64,000 bases of DNA from contig NZ_CP118100.1 of the NCBI RefSeq assembly GCF_028747645.1, positions 2,728,001 to 2,792,000 of the forward strand. The letters run 5' to 3'. The position numbers were made by a program, and so were the translations under genes. The notes below the pieces were generated by a model. That model saw nothing but the letters and a program-made list of their open reading frames with translations. It was not told the DNA's origin and searched no databases. Positions 49,098 to 57,266 of the stretch are shown in pieces; position 1 is the stretch's first letter; every line of letters starts with the position of its first letter. The DNA comes from Microbacterium esteraromaticum (lineage in GTDB: Bacteria; Actinomycetota; Actinomycetes; Actinomycetales; Microbacteriaceae).

Positions 49098-50156
49098 ATG
49101 ACTACTCCTGCGCTCTCCGTTCTCGATCTCGTCCCCGTCCGCGCCAGGTCTGACGGCACCGTGCAGACCAGCGCCCAGGCGCTGACCTCCTCCCTCTCTC
49201 TCGCGCAGCGCGCTGACGAACTGGGCCTGCGTCGCTACTGGTTCGCCGAGCACCACAACATGCCGGCGGTGGCATCCACCTCTCCCCCGGTACTGATCGC
49301 CGCGGCCGCAGCACGCACCCGACGCATCCGCGTCGGCTCGGGCGGCGTCATGCTGCCCAACCACGCGCCACTCATCGTCGCCGAGCAGTTCGCCGCGCTC
49401 GAAGCGCTCGCGCCCGGCCGCATCGACCTCGGTCTCGGCCGCGCACCCGGCAGCGATCCCGTCATCACGCAGCTCCTGCGTTCATCCGGCGCGGCCGGCG
49501 ATGTCGAGCGCTTCCCGCAGCATGTCCAGGACATCGCGCTGATGCTGCAGCCCGACGGTGCCACCGTGCAGTTCACGTCCGGCGGGCAGTACCAGGTGCG
49601 CTCCACACCCTCCGCAACCGGGGCTCCGCAGATCTGGATGCTCGGATCAAGTGACTACTCGGCGCAGCTCGCCGCCGCGCACGGCCTGCCCTACGTCTTC
49701 GCCAATCACTTCTCGGGGCATGGCCTGGAGCGTGCGCTCGACCTGTATCGGTCCGGCTTCCAGCCGTCCGAGACGCTGGCCGAGCCGCGCACCTTCCTGA
49801 CGGCCAACGTCGTCGCTGCCGACACCGCCGAAGAAGCCGACGATCGCGCCCTGCCCCAATTGCGCATGATGGCGCGCCTGCAGCAGAACAAGCCACTCAC
49901 CGCACTGCAGACCGTCGAGCAGGCCAAGACAGGACTCGCCGCCGACGCCGACCCGGCCGAGCACTCGCTCATCGCCGCCATGCGGCAGCGCTGGTTCATC
50001 GGTGATGGCCCGTCGGTGGCATCCGATCTCTCGGCATTCGCCGCCCGGCACGGCGTCGACGAGATCATGATCTCGCCCGTCGCCGGCGCCTACGACGCCG
50101 AGCCTCTCGACGAGACGCCGGGACGCATCCGCACGCTGGAGCTGCTCGCCCGCTGA
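49098..50156 (+). CDS. luciferase-like (LLM class) flavin-dependent oxidoreductase
   Basis: A 352-residue protein of the bacterial luciferase superfamily, MsnO8-like group. Typical pieces are SVLDLVPVR, RYWFAEHHNMPAVASTSPPVL, RIRVGSGGVMLPNHAPLIVAEQFAALEALAPGRIDLGLGRAPG split over residues 75-120, and PQIWMLGSSDYSAQLAAAHG. It uses FMN or F420 to oxidise or reduce small molecules; the substrate is not evident. Stand-alone gene divergent from the rRNA operon. Confidence 0.85.
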   Translation: MTTPALSVLDLVPVRARSDGTVQTSAQALTSSLSLAQRADELGLRRYWFAEHHNMPAVASTSPPVLIAAAAARTRRIRVGSGGVMLPNHAPLIVAEQFAALEALAPGRIDLGLGRAPGSDPVITQLLRSSGAAGDVERFPQHVQDIALMLQPDGATVQFTSGGQYQVRSTPSATGAPQIWMLGSSDYSAQLAAAHGLPYVFANHFSGHGLERALDLYRSGFQPSETLAEPRTFLTANVVAADTAEEADDRALPQLRMMARLQQNKPLTALQTVEQAKTGLAADADPAEHSLIAAMRQRWFIGDGPSVASDLSAFAARHGVDEIMISPVAGAYDAEPLDETPGRIRTLELLAR

Positions 50157-50182
50157 GGCGGGCGGGGCGGCGAGCGCGGGGC

Positions 50183-51124
50183 CTATGCCTCGGGCTCGCC
50201 GTGGATCAGCGCGCGCAGCCAATCGCGCGCCTCGACGAACACCTCGTCGGCATACCGTTCCGGGTACTGCACGATCTTGCGGTCGGCGCGCGGGTACGAC
50301 CCCAGGAAAGCCACGCGAGGACTGAAGCGCCGGATCCCCATCAGCGCATCGGCCATGCGCTCATCGTGCGCGTGGCCGTCGGCGTCGACGACGAATCGGT
50401 ACCGCCCGAGGGCGTCTCCGATCGGACGCGACTGCAGCAGCGAGAGGTTGATGCCGCGGGTGGAGAACTGCTCGAGCATCTCCAGCAGCGCGCCGGGACG
50501 ATCGTCGGGCAGTTCGATGATCAGCGAGGTCTTGTCGGCGCCGGTCGGCTCTGCGGGGGCAACGGTCTTCGAGACCAGCACGAACCGTGTCACGGCATTG
50601 TCGTTGTCGCCGATCTGCTCGGCGAGCACCTCGACCTCGTGGTGCGCGACGATTCCCGGGGCGGCGATCGCGGCCTGCGCGGGCAGGGTTCCGTCGAGCA
50701 CGCCGATCGCGGAGGCCACGTTGCTGGCGGCCGGCACGTGCGCGTGCCGCGGCAGGTGCTCGCCGAGCCAGCCGTGGCACTGCGCGTAGGCGACCGGATG
50801 CGCGGCAATTACCTGCACGTCGTCGAGGCGGGTGCCCGGCGCGCCGACCAGCACGAAGTTGACGTTGACCAGGTACTCGCCGATGATGCGCAGCCCGGGA
50901 AGCGTCGCGAGGGCATCGAGTGTGGTCGAGACACCACCCTCGACCGAATTCTCGATCGCGATCATGGCCGCGTGGCTGCGGCCTTCGAGCACGTCGGCGA
51001 GCGCCTCACCGACGTTGTGCACAGCACGCCAGTCGTGTCCGCGCGCCTCGGGCACCTGGTCGAGCGCTGCCTCGGTGAAGGTTCCGGCGGGGCCGAGATA
51101 GCTGTATGTGCGGCGTTCGGTCAC
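50183..51124 (-). CDS. pheA: prephenate dehydratase
   Basis: A 313-residue enzyme beginning at GTG. The start YSYLGPAGTFTEAAL, the IENSVEGGVSTTLDAL loop and the catalytic threonine in DNDNAVTRFVLVS are present, followed from about residue 195 by an ACT domain (LPDDRPGALLEMLEQFS, GINLSLLQSRP) that binds phenylalanine for feedback control. It decarboxylates and dehydrates prephenate to phenylpyruvate. No chorismate mutase domain is fused, as usual in actinobacteria. Divergent from pgm. Confidence 0.95.
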   Translation of the reverse strand: MTERRTYSYLGPAGTFTEAALDQVPEARGHDWRAVHNVGEALADVLEGRSHAAMIAIENSVEGGVSTTLDALATLPGLRIIGEYLVNVNFVLVGAPGTRLDDVQVIAAHPVAYAQCHGWLGEHLPRHAHVPAASNVASAIGVLDGTLPAQAAIAAPGIVAHHEVEVLAEQIGDNDNAVTRFVLVSKTVAPAEPTGADKTSLIIELPDDRPGALLEMLEQFSTRGINLSLLQSRPIGDALGRYRFVVDADGHAHDERMADALMGIRRFSPRVAFLGSYPRADRKIVQYPERYADEVFVEARDWLRALIHGEPEA

Positions 51125-51208
51125 TCCGCCAGCCTAGACCCGCGCCCCGGTGCGTCGACGCCGCGTTTCCGGGGCCCGCGGCAGGGTGAGTGAGGTCGGC
51201 CGTGTTCC

Positions 51209-51284
51209 GAGATCAGGACGGATGCTGAGAACAGGACGGATGTCCGAAAATCGTCCTGTTCTCGGTAACGAGCCTGTTCTCGGT
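51209..51284. repeat. direct and inverted repeats of a GAGAACAGGAC core
   Basis: GAGATCAGGACGGATG (51209-51224) and GAGAACAGGACGGATG (51227-51242) are direct repeats 18 bp apart. They are followed by the inverted forms CGTCCTGTTCTC (51252-51263) and GCCTGTTCTCGG (51272-51283). The cluster can fold into alternative hairpins and lies between the divergent pheA and pgm genes. Confidence 0.75.
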
Positions 51285-51370
51285 GAACGCCGGAACAATC
51301 CCAGCCCCGACCCTCCGTCTCACCGCGACACGAGGATGCGCAGGCGCGAATGCCGGGGCAGACTATCCCC

Positions 51371-53014
51371 ATGACCAGCCGTGCCGGACTCCCCGCCGAG
51401 GAACATGACCTGATCGACGTCGATGAGCTGATCGCCGCGTACTACGACCGGCGCCCGGATCCGTCCGTTCCCGCGCAGCGCGTCGTGTTCGGCACGAGCG
51501 GCCACCGCGGCTCGGCGCTGACGTCGAGCTTCAATGAGGACCACATCCTCGCCACCACTCAGGCCATCGTCGACTACCGCGCCGCTCAGGGCATCCGCGG
51601 ACCGCTCTTCCTGGGGCGCGACACGCACGCGCTCTCACTGCCCGCCGAGCGCAGCGCGATCGAGGTGCTGATCGGCAACGGCATCGATGTGCGCATCGAC
51701 TCCCGCGAATCATGGGTTCCCACACCCGCCCTCAGCCACGCCATCCTCACCCACAACCGTGGCCGCGAGGCATCCGACGCGGACCGCGCCGACGGGATCG
51801 TCGTCACTCCCTCGCACAACCCGCCCCGCGACGGCGGCTTCAAGTACAACCCGCCGCACGGCGGCCCCGCCGACACCGACGCAACGGGCTGGATCGCCCA
51901 GCGCGCGAACGACCTGATCGCTGCCGGGTTGGAGGGTGTGCGACGCATCCGTCACGCCGACATCGACGAGGACACGATCGGCACCTACGACTTCCGCGAT
52001 GCGTACGTGCGCGATCTGCCCTCGATCATCGACATCGACGCGATCCGGCGCGCGGGCGTGCGCATCGGCGCCGACCCGCTCGGCGGGGCGTCGGTGGACT
52101 ACTGGACGCTCATCGCCGAGATGCATGACCTCGACCTGCGCGTCGTCAACCCCGAGGTCGACCCCACCTGGCGGTTCATGACCCTGGACTGGGACGAGAA
52201 GATCCGCATGGACCCGTCGTCGCCGTCGGCGATGGCCTCGCTCGTCGCCAAGAAGGGCGACTTCGACGTGCTCACCGGCAACGACGCCGACGCCGACCGG
52301 CACGGCATCGTCACCCCGGACGCCGGACTGATGAACCCCAACCACTACCTGGCCGTCGCGATCGACTACCTGTTCTCGCACCGCGCCGACTGGCCTCGCG
52401 ATGCGGCCATCGGAAAGACGTTGGTCTCGTCGATGATCATCGACCGGGTCGCCGAGTCGCTCGGTCGGCGCCTGCTGGAGGTTCCGGTCGGCTTCAAGTG
52501 GTTCGTCCCCGGCCTGCTCGACGGCACCGTGGCCTTCGGCGGGGAGGAGTCGGCGGGAGCGTCGTTCTTGCGCCGCGACGGCAGCGTCTGGTCGACCGAC
52601 AAAGACGGCATTCTGCTGTGCCTGCTGGCCGCCGAGATCATCGCCGTGACCGGCAAGACCCCCTCGGAGCGCTACCGCGAACTCGAAGCGGCCTTCGGCG
52701 CCTCGGCCTACCAGCGGGTCGACGCGCCGGCGACGCCCGAGCAGAAGGCGACGCTGTCAAAGCTCGCCCCCGATGCTGTGGATGCCACCGAGCTGGCCGG
52801 TGAACCGATCACCGCCAAGCTCTCGCACGCGCCCGGCAACGGCGCCGCGATCGGCGGGTTGAAGGTGCAGACCGAGTACGCCTGGTTCGCCGCGCGCCCC
52901 TCGGGCACCGAAGACGTCTACAAGCTGTACGCCGAGAGCCTGCGCGGCCCCGAGCACCTCGCGCAGGTGCAGGAGGAGGCCCGGGCGGTCGTCTCGGCCG
53001 CACTCGCCGACTGA
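51371..53014 (+). CDS. pgm: alpha-D-glucose phosphoglucomutase
   Basis: A 547-residue phosphohexomutase. The phosphoserine loop is GIVVTPSHNPPRDGG near residue 146, the metal loop LTGNDADADRHGIV near 303, the sugar-binding loop FGGEESAGAS near 390 and the phosphate-binding C-terminal loop ARPSGTEDVYKLYAE near 515. VVFGTSGHRG near residue 42 is the N-terminal signature. It interconverts glucose-1-phosphate and glucose-6-phosphate. Single gene under its own promoter. Confidence 0.95.
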   Translation: MTSRAGLPAEEHDLIDVDELIAAYYDRRPDPSVPAQRVVFGTSGHRGSALTSSFNEDHILATTQAIVDYRAAQGIRGPLFLGRDTHALSLPAERSAIEVLIGNGIDVRIDSRESWVPTPALSHAILTHNRGREASDADRADGIVVTPSHNPPRDGGFKYNPPHGGPADTDATGWIAQRANDLIAAGLEGVRRIRHADIDEDTIGTYDFRDAYVRDLPSIIDIDAIRRAGVRIGADPLGGASVDYWTLIAEMHDLDLRVVNPEVDPTWRFMTLDWDEKIRMDPSSPSAMASLVAKKGDFDVLTGNDADADRHGIVTPDAGLMNPNHYLAVAIDYLFSHRADWPRDAAIGKTLVSSMIIDRVAESLGRRLLEVPVGFKWFVPGLLDGTVAFGGEESAGASFLRRDGSVWSTDKDGILLCLLAAEIIAVTGKTPSERYRELEAAFGASAYQRVDAPATPEQKATLSKLAPDAVDATELAGEPITAKLSHAPGNGAAIGGLKVQTEYAWFAARPSGTEDVYKLYAESLRGPEHLAQVQEEARAVVSAALAD

Positions 53015-53080
53015 CGCGACGCCCGGCACCGGGATCGGCCCGCGGCGCGCGGGTACGCCACCCGGGCGCGTCGCGCCCGG

Positions 53081-53184
53081 TTCAGCCGCGGGCGAGTTGC
53101 GCGCGGTTCAGCCGCGGGCGAGTTGCGCGCGGTTCAGCCGCGGGTCGGGCTCGCCCGATTCAGCCGCGGGCGAGTTGTGCGCCG
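53081..53184. repeat. 26-bp tandem repeat containing the glycerate kinase stop codon
   Basis: Units starting TTCAGCCGCGGG begin at 53081, 53107, 53133 and 53159, exactly 26 bp apart. The last unit overlaps the end of the glycerate kinase gene, so each unit holds a copy of its stop (TCA on the plus strand at 53082, 53108, 53134 and 53160) and of its last codons. Units 1 and 2 are identical over nearly all positions; unit 3 diverges in its second half. Confidence 0.9.
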
Positions 53185-54260
53185 GCCTCGCGCAACCAGC
53201 GCGCGGGGTCGGCAAGGGCGGATGCCGCAGAGCCGGCGATCTGCGTCAACGACAGCGTGCCGGTGAACAGGTCGGTGTCGGCCCCATCATCGATACGGCC
53301 GGCGACGAGTAGGGCGCGCGCGCTGGCATCCGCCGCGAGCGACGCGACGTACGACGGCACCTTGCCGTCTCCGGACTGCCCGTCGTACGCCCCCTCGCCG
53401 GTGACGACGACGTCGGCCGAGGCGACGGCCTCGGCCAGTCCGATCAGCCGCGCGACCTCGATCGCGCCCGGCACCAACTGCGCGCCCCAGGCCACGAGCG
53501 CGCCGCCGACGCCGCCGGCCGCACCGGCACCAGGCGTCGCAGGATCACCGCCGAGCAGGTGCGCCACCTGACCGAGTGCGGCATCGACCCGGTGCTGATC
53601 CGCGAGGTCGGTGAGTCCCTTCTGCGGACCGAAGACCGCGGCCGCACCGCGAGGACCGGTGAGCGGGTTGGTGACGTCGGTGAGGACGATCACGTCGGAT
53701 GCCCGCCGCAGGCCACTCAGATCGGCCGTCATGATATCGGCAAGCCCCCGCGCGCCGGGGGCGGTCTCCGTGCCCGAGGAGTCAAGGAACCGGGCGCCGA
53801 GCGCCCGCAGCATTCCGGTGCCGCCGTCGGTCGATGCGCTCGATCCGATACCGAGCACCACCCGCGACACCCCATGATCGAGCGCCGCCGCGATCGCCTG
53901 CCCGAACCCCCGCGAATCGGCATCCCACGGACGCAACCGCTCGAGCATCTCGATGCCCGAGGTCGACGCCATGTCGATCACGGCCGTCCCCTGCGGGGCA
54001 TCGTCGGATGCCGGAAGCAGCAGCCATGACGTCGTGACGGGCGCGCCGGTCGGGCCGTCGACGGTCACGGGCATCCGCCGCGCGCCCGGCACTGACGCCT
54101 CGAACGCGGCGACCGTTCCCTCGCCCCCGTCAGCCATCGGACGCGGCACGATCTCTGCCGCGGGGTCGACCGACCGCCAGCCCGCGGCGAGCGCGTCGAC
54201 GGCATCCGCGGCGGTGATCGTTCCCTTGAAGCTGTCGGGCGCGAGCACCACGCGGGTCAC
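53160..54260 (-). CDS. glycerate kinase
   Basis: A 366-residue glycerate kinase of the GlxK/GarK type. The start RVVLAPDSFKGTITAADAVDAL, GMADGGEGT-like RPMADGGEGTVAAF, GIGSSASTDGGTGMLRALGA and VVVTGEGAYDGQSGDGKVP motifs are all present. It phosphorylates D-glycerate to 2- or 3-phosphoglycerate. The GTG at 54260 overlaps the stop of the LacI-type gene upstream, so the pair is translationally coupled. Its stop codon lies within a 26-bp tandem repeat. It is the last gene of the sugar operon and would feed the product to lower glycolysis. Confidence 0.9.
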   Translation of the reverse strand: MTRVVLAPDSFKGTITAADAVDALAAGWRSVDPAAEIVPRPMADGGEGTVAAFEASVPGARRMPVTVDGPTGAPVTTSWLLLPASDDAPQGTAVIDMASTSGIEMLERLRPWDADSRGFGQAIAAALDHGVSRVVLGIGSSASTDGGTGMLRALGARFLDSSGTETAPGARGLADIMTADLSGLRRASDVIVLTDVTNPLTGPRGAAAVFGPQKGLTDLADQHRVDAALGQVAHLLGGDPATPGAGAAGGVGGALVAWGAQLVPGAIEVARLIGLAEAVASADVVVTGEGAYDGQSGDGKVPSYVASLAADASARALLVAGRIDDGADTDLFTGTLSLTQIAGSAASALADPARWLREAGAQLARG

Positions 54261-55270
54261 GGCGTGACCACCGGTGTGCTGTCGCGCACGAGCACATCCA
54301 GTTCGATCGGCGACTGCTGCCACTGCGCATCGACGGTCGCCCGGAACGCCTGGTACCCGAGCTCACCGAGCGGCACGCGCACCGTCGTCAACTGCGGCGT
54401 CACATCGCGGCTCGCCGGCACATCATCGAAGCCGCACACCGCGATGTCGGCGCCAACCGTGCGCCCGGCCTCGCGAATCGCCGTCATGGCGCCGATCGCC
54501 ACGACGTCGCTCAGCGCGAAGACCAGCGTTCCGGCATCCACCCCGTCGCGCAGCGCGTCAGCCATCGACGCCGCACCCGACTCGCGTTCGAAGGTGCCGC
54601 GATAGGTGCGCTCGAGCGCACCACCCTCGGCAGTGAAGCCCTCAGCGAAACCGGCGAGGCGGTCATCCGACGTGCGCACGCCGTCCGCCGCACCGATCGC
54701 GATCGCGCGGCGATAGCCGAGACGCGCCATCTCGCGGCCCAGACGCTCGGCCCCGTCGCGGTTGTCAATGCGGATGCTGCGATCCGCGCCCGCACCGAAC
54801 GCCACCGTGCGTGCGCCGAGGTGACGGAAGGCGTCCAGCTCGTCCGCCGTGCGGGTCTCGCCGTCATCCGTGCGCGAAGCCGCCAGGATCACACCACGCG
54901 GACGCTGCCCACGCAGAGCACGCAGGATCTTCGCCTCGCGCTCGGGATCGCGCTGCGTGATGGCGACGGTGACGATGAGGCCCTCTTCATCGGCGCCCCG
55001 CGCGACCCCCGCGGCGATCTGCCCGAAGTACGGGTCAGCGATATCGGCGACCAGCAACGCGATGGCGGCCGAGGTTCCGCGCGCTGTGGCCTGCGCCGAG
55101 GCATTGGCCGTGTAGCCGAGCTCATCGGCGGCCTTCTCAACCCGCTCGCGATACGACTCGGCGACCTTGCGGTCGGAGCCGTTCAGCACGCGGGATGCCG
55201 TCGCCAGCGACACCCCCGCGGCGCGGGCGACATCGTGCAGGGTCGGTGAGCGTCGCACGTCAGCGGTCAT
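54257..55270 (-). CDS. LacI-family transcriptional regulator
   Basis: A 337-residue repressor. The HTH and hinge are LHDVARAAGVSLATASRVLNGS and VEKAADELGYTANASAQA. The periplasmic-binding-like domain starts at AAIALLVADIADPYFGQIAAGV. Sugar contacts are likely around the conserved VFALSDVVAIGAM and CGFDDVPASRDVTPQLTTV. Probably controls the operon that begins at 59590, where an AAGCGCTT operator is seen at 59645-59658, and possibly itself. Confidence 0.92.
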   Translation of the reverse strand: MTADVRRSPTLHDVARAAGVSLATASRVLNGSDRKVAESYRERVEKAADELGYTANASAQATARGTSAAIALLVADIADPYFGQIAAGVARGADEEGLIVTVAITQRDPEREAKILRALRGQRPRGVILAASRTDDGETRTADELDAFRHLGARTVAFGAGADRSIRIDNRDGAERLGREMARLGYRRAIAIGAADGVRTSDDRLAGFAEGFTAEGGALERTYRGTFERESGAASMADALRDGVDAGTLVFALSDVVAIGAMTAIREAGRTVGADIAVCGFDDVPASRDVTPQLTTVRVPLGELGYQAFRATVDAQWQQSPIELDVLVRDSTPVVTP

Positions 55271-55328
55271 GCGCCGAGCCTACCCATCCGGCGCGGACTG
55301 CTCTCACGAGGGGTGGGTGTTCTCCCAT

Positions 55329-55393
55329 CATGAGGGGTCAAAATGTGCGGGGTTGCGCGCCCGATACACGACGTTTCTTGACCCCTCGTGGGA
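55329..55393. repeat. dispersed palindromic repeat, copy A
   Basis: TGAGGGGTCAAAATGTGCGG begins the left half; the right half ends CGACGTTTCTTGACCCCTCG followed by TGGGA. The arms TGAGGGGTCAA and TTGACCCCTCG pair with one mismatch. Copy B at 57176-57241 shares both halves. It lies between the LacI-type gene and isomerase 1. Confidence 0.85.
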
Positions 55394-55400
55394 GTGGGGT

Positions 55401-55454
55401 TTCTCACGGGAGCTGGGTTTCTCACGGGAGCTGGGTTTCTCACGGGGCTGGTTC
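55401..55454. repeat. 18-bp tandem repeat containing the isomerase 1 stop codon
   Basis: Three units, TTCTCACGGGAGCTGGGT at 55401 and 55419 and a third at 55437 that runs into the gene. The stop (TCA) is at 55404, 55422 and 55440; the last is the actual end of the isomerase 1 gene. Confidence 0.9.
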
Positions 55455-56210
55455 GCCCGCCTCGCCCGCGAGCAGAGCGCGCAGGGTCGCCGCTTCGGAT
55501 GCCAGCAACGCGGGGTCGTCGTCGGGAACAAACTCCAATAGGGCGTCCCGCGGCGGCGACACCTGAGCAGATGCCGCCGTGAACAGGGCTCGCCACAGCT
55601 GCGCGCGCTCGTGCAACCGCAGGCGCTCGCCAGCGGGCCACCACGAGAACACATGCACAGCGCTGGTGTGCGCAGCCACCGCCTCGTACTCGGCCAGGGC
55701 CACAGCATCCGGTGCCCCGACCGACGGCTGCCAGTACGTCGTCAGGGCGGGACTGCCAACGTCGGCGAGCAACCGCAACGTCGCCTGCGGGGTGTCGGCC
55801 AGCGTGCCGCGGTGATACTCCAAGGCCAGGGTGATCCCGCGCTCCCCCGCCTCGGCGGCGGCGTCCCGAAGCCGCACGACCGTCTGCGCGTACTGCTGCG
55901 CAGACGCATCAGCGGAGTCGACGCGCCCCGCCCAGATCCGCACGCGGTCAGCGCCCAACGCGGCCGCGCTGTCGAGCACCGGGGTGAGCGGCTCGTCCGG
56001 GTCTGCGCGGAAGTACGCTCCGTACGAGCAGGTGAGCAGTCCAGCATCCGATGTCAGTTCGGCGACCTGCGCGGCACGCTCGACGTCGCCGGCCGGCACG
56101 TGCACGTCGCCGCCCCACTCGATCACCTGCAGGCCCGCTTCAGCGGCCAGCGGCACGAGCTGCTCCGGCGTCAGCTGCCGGAAGGTCACCGAGCACAATC
56201 CCGGTCTCAT
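55440..56210 (-). CDS. sugar phosphate isomerase/epimerase, TIM barrel (isomerase 1)
   Basis: A 256-residue AP-endonuclease-2-like TIM-barrel protein. Strand ends carry the family metal pattern: GLQVIEWGGDVHV, RVRIWAG, ITLALEYHRGTLADTPQATL with the metal glutamate, and VHVFSWWPAG. GGGGA precedes ATG 56210, which is chosen over the ATG six codons up. It probably isomerises or epimerises a sugar or keto-sugar in the pathway of the neighbouring Gfo/Idh and DUF993 proteins. The C-terminal EPAP and stop are within an 18-bp tandem repeat. Confidence 0.8.
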   Translation of the reverse strand: MRPGLCSVTFRQLTPEQLVPLAAEAGLQVIEWGGDVHVPAGDVERAAQVAELTSDAGLLTCSYGAYFRADPDEPLTPVLDSAAALGADRVRIWAGRVDSADASAQQYAQTVVRLRDAAAEAGERGITLALEYHRGTLADTPQATLRLLADVGSPALTTYWQPSVGAPDAVALAEYEAVAAHTSAVHVFSWWPAGERLRLHERAQLWRALFTAASAQVSPPRDALLEFVPDDDPALLASEAATLRALLAGEAGEPAP

Positions 56211-56228
56211 CACCGTCCCCTTTCGCAT

Positions 56229-56285
56229 CTATTCGTCACATACTCCCGCTATTCGGCCCGGATTCAGGCAGTTTGTGACGAATAG
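56229..56285. repeat. 12-bp inverted repeat over the isomerase 2 stop region
   Basis: CTATTCGTCACA (56229-56240) and TGTGACGAATAG (56274-56285) are perfect arms 33 bp apart. The second arm encodes the last residues of isomerase 2 (VYSSQTA) and the first lies just before the start of isomerase 1. May form a weak terminator or processing stem between the two genes. Confidence 0.7.
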
Positions 56286-57160
56286 ACGGGGGCGGAGGGT
56301 GTGAGGTGCGGGGACACCGTGGCGGCGAAGGCCGCGGCCGTGCGGGCAACCACCGCCTCGGGGGCATCGGCCCAGATGTCGGCGTTGAAGATCTCGACCT
56401 CGATATCGCGGTCGTATCCGGTGTCGACCACCGCGCGGGTGAGCGAGGCGAAGTCGATGATGCCCTCGCCCATGTAGTGCCGAGAAAGCAGCACATCGGC
56501 CGGCAGCGGCGTCTGCCAGTCGCACACCTGGTACGTGGCGATGCGCCCCTCGCGCCCGGCGCGAGCGATCTGCTCGTACACCTGCGGATCCCACCAGATG
56601 TGGAAGGTATCGACCGCAGCGCCGACCGTCGCGGCATCGAAATCGGATGCCAGATCCAGGGCCTGCCCGAGCGTCGAGACGACGCACCGATCGGAGCCGA
56701 ACATCGGATGCAGAGGTTCGATCGCCAACGTCACCCCGGCGGTGCGCGCATACGGCACGAGATCGCCGAGGGCGTCCCGCACCCGTTCACGAGCCCCGAC
56801 GAGATCGCGCGATCCCTCGGGCAGTCCACCCGCGACGAGCACGAGCACGGCCGTTGAGCCGTCGGCACCGGCATCCGCCAGCGCCGCGGTCTCGTCGATC
56901 GCTCGCCGATTGTCAGCGAGAGCAGCATCGCGCTCAGGCCCGGCCGGCAGAGTGAAGAACCCTCCCCGGCAGTGCGTCGAGAAGCGCAGGCCCGAATCCG
57001 ACAGCATCCGCGTCGCCGTGTCGAGACCGACCTCGTTCACGGGCTCGCGCCACAGTCCGATGGACTGCACTCCGGCATCCGCGGTCACCCGCAACGCGGT
57101 CGCGAGATCGGCGTACTTGATGGTGGCCTGGTTGATCGACAGGCGCGCGTCGACGGTCAT
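56264..57160 (-). CDS. sugar phosphate isomerase/epimerase, TIM barrel (isomerase 2)
   Basis: A 298-residue TIM-barrel protein of the same superfamily. Metal ligands are expected in VTLAIEPLHPMFGSDRCVVS (glutamate), VGAAVDTFHIWWDPQ (aspartate and histidine), VCDWQTPLPAD and IEVEIFNADIW (glutamate), which gives the complete E-D-H-E set. Homologues act on keto-sugars, inosose or xylose derivatives. It is 106 bp downstream of DUF993 with copy B of the palindromic repeat in that gap. Confidence 0.82.
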   Translation of the reverse strand: MTVDARLSINQATIKYADLATALRVTADAGVQSIGLWREPVNEVGLDTATRMLSDSGLRFSTHCRGGFFTLPAGPERDAALADNRRAIDETAALADAGADGSTAVLVLVAGGLPEGSRDLVGARERVRDALGDLVPYARTAGVTLAIEPLHPMFGSDRCVVSTLGQALDLASDFDAATVGAAVDTFHIWWDPQVYEQIARAGREGRIATYQVCDWQTPLPADVLLSRHYMGEGIIDFASLTRAVVDTGYDRDIEVEIFNADIWADAPEAVVARTAAAFAATVSPHLTPSAPVYSSQTA

Positions 57161-57175
57161 ATCGCGCTCCGCTCT

Positions 57176-57241
57176 CCACGAGGGGTCAAGAAATGCGGGG
57201 TCTGAGGGTGCAGATGCGACGTATTTTGACCCCTCGTGGGG
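57176..57241. repeat. dispersed palindromic repeat, copy B
   Basis: Perfect 14-bp arms CCACGAGGGGTCAA (57176-57189) and TTGACCCCTCGTGG (57226-57239). The inner parts AAATGCGGGG and GCGACGTATT match those of copy A at 55329-55393. It fills the gap between DUF993 and isomerase 2. Confidence 0.88.
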
Positions 57242-57266
57242 GGCATCGCGTCGCGTTGGCGGGCGT

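Noticed and set aside
53081..53184. CRISPR array
   Set aside because: Units are contiguous 26-bp tandem copies without unique spacers, and no cas gene is in the window.
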